Below, piece after piece: positions 25,851-34,167 of a DNA stretch of 64,000 bases. This DNA comes from Corallococcus caeni (GTDB lineage Bacteria > Myxococcota > Myxococcia > Myxococcales > Myxococcaceae): positions 1,302,001 to 1,366,000 of the forward strand of contig NZ_BTTW01000001.1 in assembly GCF_036245865.1 (NCBI RefSeq). The letters run 5' to 3'. The position numbers were made by a program, and so were the translations under genes. The first letter of the stretch is position 1. Each line of letters starts with the position of its first letter. The notes beneath the pieces are model-generated. The model was not told the DNA's origin and ran no database searches. It was given only the letters and a program-made list of their open reading frames with translations.

Positions 25851-26822
25851 CTACGGCTCCAGCGGATCCGTCGTCCTCACCACGCGCATCCCGGCGGCGC
25901 GGAAGTCCTCCAGCGCCTCCTTCGCCACGCGCGGGAAGTCCAGCGCCGCGGGCAGCGGCTGCAACGGGGGCGCGGGCACGGGGCTCATCGCGTCCTCCAG
26001 GATGTGGATGCGCTGGAGCTTCGACTTGTCCGTGCGCTCCAGGTACTGCCGCAGGTCGCGCAGCGTGGACAGCACACAGTGCGAGCTGGCCTGCCCGAAG
26101 ACGTACACGCGGTCGAACGACAGGAGGTGTTCCATCAGCCGCGCGTTGAACTCGCCCACGCGCTGCCCCTTCACCTCCGTCACCTCCGGCGCCATCACGG
26201 AGTAGTTCTCCGTCAGCGGGTGCTCGCCCTTCAGCTCGAAGTGCGTGGGCGTGTCCCGCACCAGCGCGTGGAAGAGGCTCGCCTCGTACATCGCCGGCAC
26301 CAGCGCGTGGCTCTGCCCACCCAGGAGCGCGTGGTACGGCCAGATGGTCAGCACGTACCGGCCGCTCGCCTCCAGCCCCTCGCAGTACGCCAGGCTCTCC
26401 TCCGGATGGCGCGTCGCCCGCCAGCGGCCCTCCCGCACGTCCTTCGCGGTGATGACCGTCATGGGCGCGGGCGGACGCCCTTCCGCGTCCTTCCACCATG
26501 CCGGATGGAAGATTTGAAAGACCCGGTGCGTGTCCAGCGAGAACACGAGCCCCGTCAGCCGGTCCAGGTGCGTGTACAGCCAGCGCAGCGTGCGCTGCGT
26601 GTCCTCCACCGCGCCCGGGACGAAGAGGCTCGCGCCCGGCGTGCAGAAGGCCACCTGCGCGTCGATGCCGAACGCCGCGATGCGGAGCTTGTCCTCACGG
26701 GCCGGACGCACGCGGTGCTCGGCGGCGTAGCGGTAGGCCTCCTGGGAGACCTCCGCCACGCGCTCCAGGTAGAGCTGGCCGACGCGTGCGTCGTCGTGGA
26801 ACCGGGGTGGGGGCAGCGGCAT
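25851..26822 (-). CDS. Nicotinamidase-like isochorismatase-family hydrolase
   Basis: 323 residues from ATG 26822. Cysteine-hydrolase features: AAFGIDAQVAFC (catalytic Asp54), FSLDTHRVFQIFHPAWW (metal-binding Asp/His), TIWPYHALLGGQSHAL and FGQASSHCVLSTLRDLRQYL with the nucleophilic Cys. It is about 100 residues longer than E. coli PncA, with an N-terminal helical extension and larger loops. The gene lies 41 bases downstream of nicotinate phosphoribosyltransferase on the same strand, so conversion of nicotinamide to nicotinate feeding that enzyme is the natural reading. The isochorismatase family is broad, so the substrate is inferred from context. Confidence 0.8.
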   Translation of the reverse strand: MPLPPPRFHDDARVGQLYLERVAEVSQEAYRYAAEHRVRPAREDKLRIAAFGIDAQVAFCTPGASLFVPGAVEDTQRTLRWLYTHLDRLTGLVFSLDTHRVFQIFHPAWWKDAEGRPPAPMTVITAKDVREGRWRATRHPEESLAYCEGLEASGRYVLTIWPYHALLGGQSHALVPAMYEASLFHALVRDTPTHFELKGEHPLTENYSVMAPEVTEVKGQRVGEFNARLMEHLLSFDRVYVFGQASSHCVLSTLRDLRQYLERTDKSKLQRIHILEDAMSPVPAPPLQPLPAALDFPRVAKEALEDFRAAGMRVVRTTDPLEP

Positions 26823-26863
26823 GACGTCCTCTCCAGGCCCGCCAGCGGCCGCCGCGCCTGACG

Positions 26864-28309
26864 TCAGCGGCCCTGCGGGAAGTGGCGCCGGGTGAGGGAC
26901 TCCACCAGCGCCTGCGTGGTGGCAGTGTACCCGATGCGCTGCTCCTCCGGCGTCAGGCCTTCGGCGCCCACCAGCGACGGCGCGGACGCGGCCGACTCCA
27001 TCAGCGGGAAGTAGCCCTGCGGCGTCGCCTCCCCCGCCTGCCCCACCAGCCCCAGCGGCCCGGAGCCCGTGCGGCGGCGGAACAGCACGGGCGTGCCCGG
27101 CACGCTCTGCTTGCCCTCCGCCAGCTCGTTGCCGAACTTCATCACCGGCGTCGCGCCCGAGCACGACAGCTTGTAGATGGCCGCCACCCGGTCGCGCGTC
27201 AGCGCATGGGACATGGTGCGCGCCACGATGTGGCCGCCGTAGCCGTAGAACTGCGTCGTCGGCTCCCAGCCCACCTGCTTGCGCAGCTCCTCGAACTCGC
27301 GCGTCATCTGCGCGTCCAGGCCGTCCTCCAGGATGATGACCGGCTTGATGCCCAGGTCCCGCGCGCGCGTCACCGCGTACAGGTACTGGAGCTTCTTGTT
27401 CCCGGAGTCGAACCGGATGGAGTCCCCGCCCTGCGGCTCCTCGGAGATGAGCTTGAACGCCGCCGGGATGCCCGACGTCAGCGTGTCGAAGGTGTCCAGC
27501 AGGTAGCTGGAGCGCTGCGGCCGGCGCTCGTGCATCGCGCGGTAGGCCGCGTCGTCGGAGCCGTAGCGCTGCACGTGCTCGTGGCCCATCGTGCCCACGG
27601 GAATCATGCCCAGCTCGCGCGCGCCCTCCACGTTGCTCGTGCGCTGCACGCCCGCCTCCTGGCACGCGCGCAGGGCCAGCGCGTGCTGCTCCAGGCAGGT
27701 CGCCGCCCGCAGGCCCACCTCGAAGATGCGCGAGGGGTCCTCCACGATGTCCACCAACTCCTTCACCTGCGCCCGCACGCGCTGCAGGTAGCCTCCCGAA
27801 TCCACCCGGATGGACACGGCCTTCACGCCCACCTGGTCCAGCGTCTCCAGGGCGATGCGCTTCTCCTCCTCGCACGACACCGTGGCCAGCGTGCGCGCCA
27901 GCGCCTCGCGGTCCTGCAGCGCCTGCGTGGCCACCTGGACGCGGTAGTTGAGCTGCAACAGCAGCGGCTCCAGCCACGACACCAGCGCGGAGGGGCCGGT
28001 GATGGTGAGGATGGGCTCGCGCGGCAGGAACAGCGCGCCCCGCGGAACGGCGCGCACGGACAGCCGCTCCTTGCGCAGGATGGCGGCCTTGAAGCCCACG
28101 CCCATCTCGTAGTCGTGCCTGGCGAGGAACGCGTAGTCCTCCGCCCGCGGCTCCGGCAGGAGGGCGCGGACCCAGGCCTCCAGGTCCAGCGGCATCACCT
28201 GGGGCCCGCCCTTGCGGTGCGAGTAGTAGAACGTTTCCTTCCGCAGGGGCCAGCCGGCCTCCGCCATGCTGAACTTGTAGCCATCCGTGGCGAGCAGGGA
28301 CTGGGGCAT
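26864..28309 (-). CDS. pncB: Nicotinate phosphoribosyltransferase
   Basis: 481 residues from ATG 28309 (MPQSLLATDGYKFSMAEAGW); an upstream in-frame ATG at 28375 would add 22 unrelated residues. NAPRTase features: LLATDGYKFSMA, FYYSHRKGG, RVDSGGYLQRV, TSNVEGARELGMIPVGTMGHE, LLDTFDTLTSG, IRFDSGNKK and YGYGGHIVARTM. It makes nicotinate mononucleotide from nicotinate, PRPP and ATP in the Preiss-Handler NAD salvage route. First gene of a pair with the nicotinamidase. Cytosolic. Confidence 0.92.
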   Translation of the reverse strand: MPQSLLATDGYKFSMAEAGWPLRKETFYYSHRKGGPQVMPLDLEAWVRALLPEPRAEDYAFLARHDYEMGVGFKAAILRKERLSVRAVPRGALFLPREPILTITGPSALVSWLEPLLLQLNYRVQVATQALQDREALARTLATVSCEEEKRIALETLDQVGVKAVSIRVDSGGYLQRVRAQVKELVDIVEDPSRIFEVGLRAATCLEQHALALRACQEAGVQRTSNVEGARELGMIPVGTMGHEHVQRYGSDDAAYRAMHERRPQRSSYLLDTFDTLTSGIPAAFKLISEEPQGGDSIRFDSGNKKLQYLYAVTRARDLGIKPVIILEDGLDAQMTREFEELRKQVGWEPTTQFYGYGGHIVARTMSHALTRDRVAAIYKLSCSGATPVMKFGNELAEGKQSVPGTPVLFRRRTGSGPLGLVGQAGEATPQGYFPLMESAASAPSLVGAEGLTPEEQRIGYTATTQALVESLTRRHFPQGR

Positions 28310-28508
28310 CGGGAGGCGACTCCTTATCGTTGACCCCGAGACTATGCGTGCCTCCCACCCGGCACCTAGGGCCAAGGGTTCCGACGGATGCGGGAAACCA
28401 CGGGTGGCCTGTCACCCGCCTTTCCTCCTAGAACAGACACATCGCGGAATGCGCCGGATGCGACAGGTCCGGTTAAGCTGTCACGACACACAACGAAGCA
28501 AGGTGCCC

Positions 28509-29168
28509 ATGCCCGCAGAGAACGAGACGCAGAAGGTCGAAGCCGTACTGCGCGAACATGCGATGAGCTACCCCGGCGCCCACGAGGACTTTCCCTGGGG
28601 CCACCGCGCGATGAAGGTCAATGACAAGACCTTCCTCTTCATGACCGTCGACGGCGAGAAGCTGAACCTCTCCGCCAAGCTCCCCGAGTCCAAGGACGCC
28701 GCGCTCACGCTGCCCTTCACCGAGCCCACCGAGTACGGCCTGGGCAAGAGCGGCTGGGTGACCGCCCACTTCGACGAGGCCTCGCAGGTGCCGGTGCCCG
28801 TCATCAAGGCGTGGATCGACGAGAGCTACCGCGCCATCGCGCCCAGGAAGCTCGTGGATCAGCTCCCTGCCCGGGGCACCGCCGTCCCCGGCCCCGCCGC
28901 GAAGCCGTCCAAGGCCGCCGCGGGCAAGAAGGCCTCCACGCGCAAGGCCGCGGCCCCGGTGAAGAAGGCCGCCAAGAAGGTCGTGGCGAAGGTGAAGACC
29001 GTGGCCAAGAAGGCCGCCGCCCGCGTGAAGAACGTGGCGAAGAAGACCACCAAGAAGGTCGCGAAGACGGCCTCCGCCGCCAAGGCCAAGACGGCGCGCA
29101 AGCCCGCCACTCCGGCCCGTGGCAAGCGCCCCGCCGCCGCCGCGCCCAAGCGCGCACGCCGCTCTTAA
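28509..29168 (+). CDS. YjbR/MmcQ-fold protein with histone-H1-like basic tail
   Basis: 219 residues from ATG 28509. Residues 1-118 are a complete YjbR domain (LREHAMSYPGAHEDFPWGHRAMKV; KTFLFMTVDGEKLNLSAKLP; YGLGKSGWVTAHF; IDESYRAIAPRKLV), a fold proposed to bind DNA. Residues 120-219 are Lys/Ala/Arg-rich, with many KKAAKKV, AKVKTVAKKAA and KKTTKKVAK units like eukaryotic histone H1 tails or bacterial Hc1/AlgP tails. The tail should bind nucleic acid non-specifically. Most YjbR proteins are only about 115-120 residues, so the tail is an addition. It is convergent with ppa, 75 bases away. Confidence 0.85.
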   Translation: MPAENETQKVEAVLREHAMSYPGAHEDFPWGHRAMKVNDKTFLFMTVDGEKLNLSAKLPESKDAALTLPFTEPTEYGLGKSGWVTAHFDEASQVPVPVIKAWIDESYRAIAPRKLVDQLPARGTAVPGPAAKPSKAAAGKKASTRKAAAPVKKAAKKVVAKVKTVAKKAAARVKNVAKKTTKKVAKTASAAKAKTARKPATPARGKRPAAAAPKRARRS

Positions 29169-29243
29169 CGGCGCACGCACGACACCGCGCGGAAAGGGGG
29201 CCTGGGCCGCTCCCTTCCCGCGCGTCAGGACTTCAAGAAGCGG

Positions 29244-29981
29244 CTACTTCCCGCCCCGGGTGCCACGGCCCGCCGAGCCCCTGGAGGCCGGAGCCTTGGC
29301 CGCGGGAGCCTTGCGACGGGCGGACGGCGCGGACTTCTTCGCCGGCTTCGCCTCCGGCTCCACGAACAGCTTGTCGTAGTCGCGCATGCTGCGGCGGATG
29401 ACCTCCATGGCCTCCTGCCGGTCGTAGACCTCCGCGATCTCCACGCTGCGCTTTCCCTCACCGGGGATCTGCTTGTAGGTGAGGAAGTAGTGCTTCAGGC
29501 GGTCCAGCAGCGGGCGCGGCAGCTGCGCGATGTACTGGAGCTCGCCGTAGACGAGGTCCGACTCCAGCACCGCGATGATCTTGTCGTCGGCCTCGTTGCC
29601 GTCGATCATCCGGAAGCCGCCCACGGGCACCGCGTGCACCAGCAGGTTGCCGTTGGAGACGACCTTCTCCGTCAGCACGCAGATGTCGATGGGGTCCCCG
29701 TCGCCGTGGATGTCCTTGTGGCCGGTGCGCTCCGCGCAGCGCTTCGCCACCTGCTCGCCGCAGTACGTGCGCGGGATGAAGCCGTAGAGCGTGGGGCACT
29801 GGCTGCTGAAGCGCTGGGGCCGGTCCAGCATGAGGATGCCGGACTCCTTGTCCAACTCGTACTTCACGGCGTCCGTGGGGACGATCTCGATGTACGCGGT
29901 GACGACTTCAGGAGCCTCCGGCCCGGGCGAGATGCCATGCCAGGGATGGGACTGGGACGTGGTCTGGGTGCTCTTCTTCAT
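29244..29981 (-). CDS. ppa: Inorganic pyrophosphatase, family I, with basic C-terminal tail
   Basis: 245 residues from ATG 29981. Family I core about residues 25-205: IEIVPTDAVKYELDKESGILMLDR, YGFIPRTYCG, GDGDPIDICVLTE (metal-binding Asp residues), GFRMIDGNEADDKIIAV and KHYFLTYKQI. The enzyme hydrolyses PPi to two phosphates, driving biosynthesis. The last 35 residues are Lys/Arg/Ala/Gly-rich (KPAKKSAPSARRKAPAAK) and are not part of the usual enzyme. The ATG overlaps the stop of plsC (ATGA), so it is translationally coupled as the last gene of epmA-plsC-ppa. Confidence 0.92.
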   Translation of the reverse strand: MKKSTQTTSQSHPWHGISPGPEAPEVVTAYIEIVPTDAVKYELDKESGILMLDRPQRFSSQCPTLYGFIPRTYCGEQVAKRCAERTGHKDIHGDGDPIDICVLTEKVVSNGNLLVHAVPVGGFRMIDGNEADDKIIAVLESDLVYGELQYIAQLPRPLLDRLKHYFLTYKQIPGEGKRSVEIAEVYDRQEAMEVIRRSMRDYDKLFVEPEAKPAKKSAPSARRKAPAAKAPASRGSAGRGTRGGK

Positions 29982-30715
29982 GGAGTGTCTCCCGAGCGCT
30001 GGCGCGCCTCGGCGTACAGGCCGGCCACCGCTTCTTCCAGGCGGCGGGTGAGGGTATCCCGGTCCGCCAGCGTCAGCCCCTGCGTGGGCACCGGCTTGCC
30101 CACCACCAGGGCCACCCGCTGGCCCCACTGGATGGCCCGGCCGCCCTTGGGGAGGATGAGCCGCGTCCCGGAGATGGCCATGGGGACGACGGGGACCTGC
30201 GCCTGGATGGCCAGCGTGGCCGCGCCCTTCTTGAAAGGCCTCAGCTCACCATCCGGGCTGCGGGTGCCTTCCGCGTAGAACAGCACGCTGACCCGCTCGC
30301 GCAGCGCCGTCACGGCCTCTTGCAGCCGGGCCCGGTCGTCCGCGCCGCCCGTGCGCTGCACGGGGATGTTGCCCGCCACGCGCATGGCCCGGCCGAACAC
30401 GGGCACCTTGAACAGCTCCGCCTTGGCGACGTAGCGCGTGTGCTTGTCGATGTGCGCGAAGTTCACCATCGCGTCGAAGTGCGACTGGTGGTTGCTCACG
30501 AAGACGACGTTGCCGTCCTTCGGGATGTTCTCCAGGCCGAAGGCTTCGTGCCGCACGCCCGCGGCCGCGAGCGCCGAGCGCCCCCAGGCCCCGAGCACCT
30601 TGTCCGCCGCCGGGTGCTGGTTCAACCCGGACAGCACCGTCACCGTCGCGGACGTCACCCCCGTGAGGCCCACCGCGGCCGAGCCGGCGAACACCGTCTG
30701 GAGCACCTTGAGCAT
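29978..30715 (-). CDS. plsC: 1-acyl-sn-glycerol-3-phosphate acyltransferase
   Basis: 245 residues. The PlsC motifs are complete: VSNHQSHFDAMV (NHx4D catalytic), RYVAKAELFKVPVFGRAMRVAGNIPVQR (motif II), FYAEGTRSPDGELRPFKKGA (motif III, EGTRS) and VPVVPMAISGT (motif IV). An N-terminal hydrophobic stretch (VFAGSAAVGLTGVTSATVTVL) anchors it in the inner membrane. It acylates lysophosphatidic acid to phosphatidic acid. The start codon overlaps the epmA stop by one base (TGATG) and the stop overlaps the ppa start. Confidence 0.93.
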   Translation of the reverse strand: MLKVLQTVFAGSAAVGLTGVTSATVTVLSGLNQHPAADKVLGAWGRSALAAAGVRHEAFGLENIPKDGNVVFVSNHQSHFDAMVNFAHIDKHTRYVAKAELFKVPVFGRAMRVAGNIPVQRTGGADDRARLQEAVTALRERVSVLFYAEGTRSPDGELRPFKKGAATLAIQAQVPVVPMAISGTRLILPKGGRAIQWGQRVALVVGKPVPTQGLTLADRDTLTRRLEEAVAGLYAEARQRSGDTP

Positions 30716-31728
30716 CAGACGAACCCGTGAGCGGGGAACAGGAGGACGTCCTCGATGCGCTGGACCCCGAGCAGCAGCATCAGGATTCGGTCGAGCCCCA
30801 CGGCGATGCCCGCCGAGGGCGGCATGCGGCCCACCGCCTCCAGGAAGCGCTCGTCCAGGGGATACACGGCGCGGCCCAGCTTGCGGCGCAGCTCCTGCTC
30901 CTCCACGAGCCGCGCGCGCTGCTCCGCCGCGTCCGTCAACTCGGAGAAGCCGTTCGCCAGCTCCAGCCCCTTCGCGTACAGCTCCACGCGCTCCGCCACG
31001 CGGCCGTCGCCGGGCTTCAGCCGGGACAGCGCCGCCATGGACGCGGGGTACTCGATGAGGAAGGTGGGCCGCTCGTGGCCCAGGCCCGTCTCCACCTTCT
31101 GCAGGAACAGGTGGAAGAAGACGTCGTCGAAGGACGTCGCGTCACCGGTGCGCACGCCCGCGCCTTCCGCCGCGCGCTTGAGCGACGCGCCGTCCGCGTG
31201 CACGTGGATGTCCACGCCCGTGGCGCGCAGCACCGCGTCGCGCACCGTCACGCGCTCGTACGGCGTGCGCGTGAAGAAGGCCGGATCCGCGCCGGGCTCC
31301 CCGTCCTTCGCGTCCGCCGCCGCCCGGCCCGCCTGGGCGAGCGCGCCCTCCAGGTCGTCCATGATGGCGTGGTAGTCCGCGTGCGGCCGGTAGAACTCCA
31401 GCAGCGTGAACTCCGGGTTGTGCGTCTGGGACACCTCGCCATTCCGGAAGACCTTGCAGATCTGGAACAGCGGCCCCGCGCCTTGAGCGAGCAGGCGCTT
31501 CATCGCGTACTCGGGGCTGGTGTGCAGGTAGAGCGTGCGGGCCCGGCCCAGGTCCGTCTCCGGGACGAAGGGCGTCTCGAAGGGGGAGATGTACGGCTCC
31601 ATGCCGGGGGTGGGCACGAGCAGCGGCGTCTCCACTTCCAGGTACCCCTGGCCGGCGAAGAACTGACGCAGGGCGGAGTAGAGGCCCTGGCGTCCTCGGG
31701 CCGCCCGCCATGGGTTTACGTTGGGCAT
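30715..31728 (-). CDS. epmA: EF-P lysine ligase, EpmA/GenX type
   Basis: 337 residues from ATG 31728 (MPNVNPWRAARGRQ); an ATG 13 codons earlier would overlap the start of the divergent gene. Class II aminoacyl-tRNA synthetase catalytic core without anticodon domain: VETPLLVPTPGMEPYISPF, YLHTSPEYAMKRLLAQG (motif 2 region), FQICKVFRNGEVSQTHNPEFTLLEFYR and AGIAVGLDRILMLLLG (motif 3). This is the PoxA/GenX form, which adds (R)-beta-lysine to elongation factor P. It opens a three-gene operon (epmA-plsC-ppa) with overlapping stops and starts; 29 bases separate its start from the divergent peptidase gene. Confidence 0.92.
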   Translation of the reverse strand: MPNVNPWRAARGRQGLYSALRQFFAGQGYLEVETPLLVPTPGMEPYISPFETPFVPETDLGRARTLYLHTSPEYAMKRLLAQGAGPLFQICKVFRNGEVSQTHNPEFTLLEFYRPHADYHAIMDDLEGALAQAGRAAADAKDGEPGADPAFFTRTPYERVTVRDAVLRATGVDIHVHADGASLKRAAEGAGVRTGDATSFDDVFFHLFLQKVETGLGHERPTFLIEYPASMAALSRLKPGDGRVAERVELYAKGLELANGFSELTDAAEQRARLVEEQELRRKLGRAVYPLDERFLEAVGRMPPSAGIAVGLDRILMLLLGVQRIEDVLLFPAHGFV

Positions 31729-31757
31729 CGGCAGGTCGGAAGTAACATGGGCGGCCC

Positions 31758-33497
31758 ATGTCCCCAAGGATTCCGTCCCTCCTCGCCGCCGCCGTGTGTT
31801 TGCTGAGCGCCTGTCACAAGGCGCCGCCCCCGGTGGTGGTCCCCCCTCCCAGCGAGGAAGAGCAATTGACCGGGGAGGTGAACGCCCTCTCCGCGGAGTC
31901 CGCCCTCCTCCTGGAGGAGCAGCACCGGCTGGTCTGGGACTACTGGACCGAAGGCAAGGCGGTGGACATCGCCGCCACCTACAGCGGCAAGCAGGCCCTC
32001 TTCAGCCTGGAGAACCTGCGCCGCATCGACCGGCTCCGGCACCTGACGAAGGACCCGCGCGAGCTGCGCGCCCTCACCGCGCTCCACGGCCACTTCGCCG
32101 GTGAGTTCCTGGCGCGCGAGCTGGCCGAGTACAACGACGCGTCCGCCAACCTGGAGGCGTCGCTCAAGCTGAGCGTGGACGGGCGCGAGGTGCGCTACCA
32201 CGACCTGGAGCGACTGCTCGCCAACGAGAAGAGCGCCCTCAAGCGCAAGGCGCTCTACGCGGCGGCCACGCCCGCGCTCACCCGCCTCAACCAGACGCTC
32301 CTGCGCCGCGAGGCGAAGACGGGGGAGCTGGTGAAGCAGATGGGCTTCGAGTCCTACGAGGCCTTCGGCAGCGAGCTGCGGCAAGCGGACCTGGAGCGGC
32401 TGGCGCAGCTGGCGGAGGAGGTGCTCCAGGCCACGCAGGAGCCGTACCGCCTGGTGATGGAGCGGCTGTCCCAGCGCGAGCTGGGGCTGCCCTTCGCTCA
32501 AATCACGCGCGCGGACATCCCGCGCCTGTTCCGCTCGCGCGAGGTGGAGGACGCGTTCCCCAAGGGCGAGTCGCTGGCGAAGGCGCAGGCCACCGTGGCG
32601 GGGCTGGGCATCGACCTGGGCGCGCTGCCCAACGTGAAGGTGGACGCGCGCGACCTGCCCCAGAAGAACCCGCGCCCGCTGGCCCTGGCGGTGAAGGTGC
32701 CGTCCGACGTGCGGCTGTCCTTCAAGCCCGGCACGGGCGTGCTGCACCAGGGCCGCGTGCTGCACGAGGTGGGGCACCTCTTGCACACGGCCTTCACGCA
32801 GGAGGCGCGCTTCGAGCTGGCGCGGCTGGGCAACCCCACCGTGGGCGAGGCGTACTCCGCGCTCTTCGAGGACCTGCTGGAGGACCCGGTGTGGCTGGAG
32901 GAGAACGCGGGCGTGCTGGGGGACGCGGACAAGCGCGCCCAGTACCTGGCGACGTCCAGCGCGCACAAGCTGTACCTCATCCGCCACGCGGCGGGCCGGC
33001 TGCTCTACCAGCTGGAGCTGCACCGCCGCACGGACGTGGATCCGCGCGAGCTGTACCGCGCGCTGATGGCGCGCACCGGCGCCATGCCGATGACGGAGGA
33101 CGACGTGGCGCGCTACCTCGTGGACCAGGAGGACTTCTACCAGTCCGCCGACAGCTTCCGGGCGTGGTTCCTGGCGGGGCAGCTCCAGGGGCAGCTGAAG
33201 GCGCGCTTCGGCCCGGCGTGGTGGCACGCCCCGGAGGCGGGCGCGTTCCTCAAGGAGCTCTGGGCCCGGGGCACCGCGCCCTCCGCGCGCGAGCTGACGC
33301 AGGCGATTGGCGAGAACGGCCTCGCGCCGGACGTGCTGCTGCTGCGCCTGAGCACCACGCTCCAGGTGCCCATGAAGCTGGACCTGCGCCGGCTGGACGA
33401 CACGCCCGCGCCACCCGCTCCCGCGCCGCCCGCGACGACGCCCACCTCGGGGCCGCAGCAGATGCCCCGCGCACAGGCGACGCCGCTGCCCTCCTAG
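31758..33497 (+). CDS. M3-like zinc metallopeptidase lipoprotein
   Basis: 579 residues. Lipoprotein signal MSPRIPSLLAAAVCLLSAC (lipobox LSAC, Cys19), then a Pro-rich linker. A largely helical domain contains the zinc motif HEVGH at 336-340 and a downstream GEAYSALFEDLLEDP with the likely third ligand Glu364, as in M3/oligoendopeptidase-F proteins. The M3 consensus is HEFGH, so Phe to Val is conservative. The C-terminal 45 residues are a Pro/Ala tail. It is probably periplasmic or outer-membrane-bound and digests peptides, possibly during predation, which is inference. Confidence 0.82.
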   Translation: MSPRIPSLLAAAVCLLSACHKAPPPVVVPPPSEEEQLTGEVNALSAESALLLEEQHRLVWDYWTEGKAVDIAATYSGKQALFSLENLRRIDRLRHLTKDPRELRALTALHGHFAGEFLARELAEYNDASANLEASLKLSVDGREVRYHDLERLLANEKSALKRKALYAAATPALTRLNQTLLRREAKTGELVKQMGFESYEAFGSELRQADLERLAQLAEEVLQATQEPYRLVMERLSQRELGLPFAQITRADIPRLFRSREVEDAFPKGESLAKAQATVAGLGIDLGALPNVKVDARDLPQKNPRPLALAVKVPSDVRLSFKPGTGVLHQGRVLHEVGHLLHTAFTQEARFELARLGNPTVGEAYSALFEDLLEDPVWLEENAGVLGDADKRAQYLATSSAHKLYLIRHAAGRLLYQLELHRRTDVDPRELYRALMARTGAMPMTEDDVARYLVDQEDFYQSADSFRAWFLAGQLQGQLKARFGPAWWHAPEAGAFLKELWARGTAPSARELTQAIGENGLAPDVLLLRLSTTLQVPMKLDLRRLDDTPAPPAPAPPATTPTSGPQQMPRAQATPLPS

Positions 33498-33555
33498 GCC
33501 ACAGGCCCCGGAGGGCCCTTCCCGTCCCCGCCGGTTGCACGTAGGGTCCAGAGCC

Positions 33556-34098
33556 ATGGTGTCCGTGAAACAGCTCCGCCCCTTCGCGGGGGCCTCGCTG
33601 GAGTCCTTCCGGGCCGCGTCCGGCTCCGTGGCCCTCATCCAGCAGCCCGTGGAGGCCGCCTTCAAGTCCGTGGTGGCCTCCGGCATGGCGGGCATGCGCA
33701 CGGTGGGCATGGCGCACCGCTCGCGCATGGGGGAGCGGCTGCTCGCGATGCTGCGCGACTTCGACAACCTGGAGGTGCACTTCCTCCAGCCGAACCAGGA
33801 CGGCGAGGAGTTCACCGTGGGCCGCACCGACGCGTGCGACCTGGTGGTGCCGGAGCCCTCCGTCTCCCAGCACCACGCCACCCTGCGCTGGAACGCGGGC
33901 GCCGGGGACTTCTCCGTGCGCGACGCCCAGTCCATGAACGGCACCTTCATCAACGGCGCGCCCCTGGGCTTCAAGGCCCAGGTGATGCTCCACGACGGCG
34001 CCACGCTGGCCTTCGGCGACGTGCAGTTCCTCTACCTGCGCGCGGAGACGCTGCACCAGCACCTGCGCCTCGCCGTGCCCGGCACGCCCGCCCCCTGA
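33556..34098 (+). CDS. FHA-domain protein
   Basis: 180 residues from ATG 33556; a TTG seven codons earlier is less likely. The N-terminal 65 residues are a helical region without known motif. The FHA domain lies about 70-165: FTVGRTDACDLVVPEPSVSQHHATLRW (GR, SxxH) and SMNGTFINGAPL (NG), the phosphothreonine-binding residues. It should dock on Ser/Thr-phosphorylated partners. It sits 58 bases after the peptidase gene on the same strand and ends at a terminator shared with the SPFH gene. Confidence 0.88.
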   Translation: MVSVKQLRPFAGASLESFRAASGSVALIQQPVEAAFKSVVASGMAGMRTVGMAHRSRMGERLLAMLRDFDNLEVHFLQPNQDGEEFTVGRTDACDLVVPEPSVSQHHATLRWNAGAGDFSVRDAQSMNGTFINGAPLGFKAQVMLHDGATLAFGDVQFLYLRAETLHQHLRLAVPGTPAP

Positions 34099-34107
34099 AA
34101 CGCGCGA

Positions 34108-34143
34108 AGGCCCCGCCTCCCACGCTCCGGGAGACAGGGCCCT
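34108..34143. terminator. Terminator hairpin between FHA and SPFH genes
   Basis: AGGCCC/GGGCCCT outer arms and an inner CTCCC/GGGAG stem around ACGCTCC, between the stops of two convergent genes. A few mismatches separate the two stem parts. Confidence 0.6.
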
Positions 34144-34167
34144 CTGCACGTCACGACAGACGCGGGA

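Noticed and set aside
31716-34004. 762-codon minus-strand frame over the peptidase and FHA genes
   Set aside because: It is antisense to two genes with recognised motifs, and it is Arg/Gln/Leu-biased like other GC-driven shadows.
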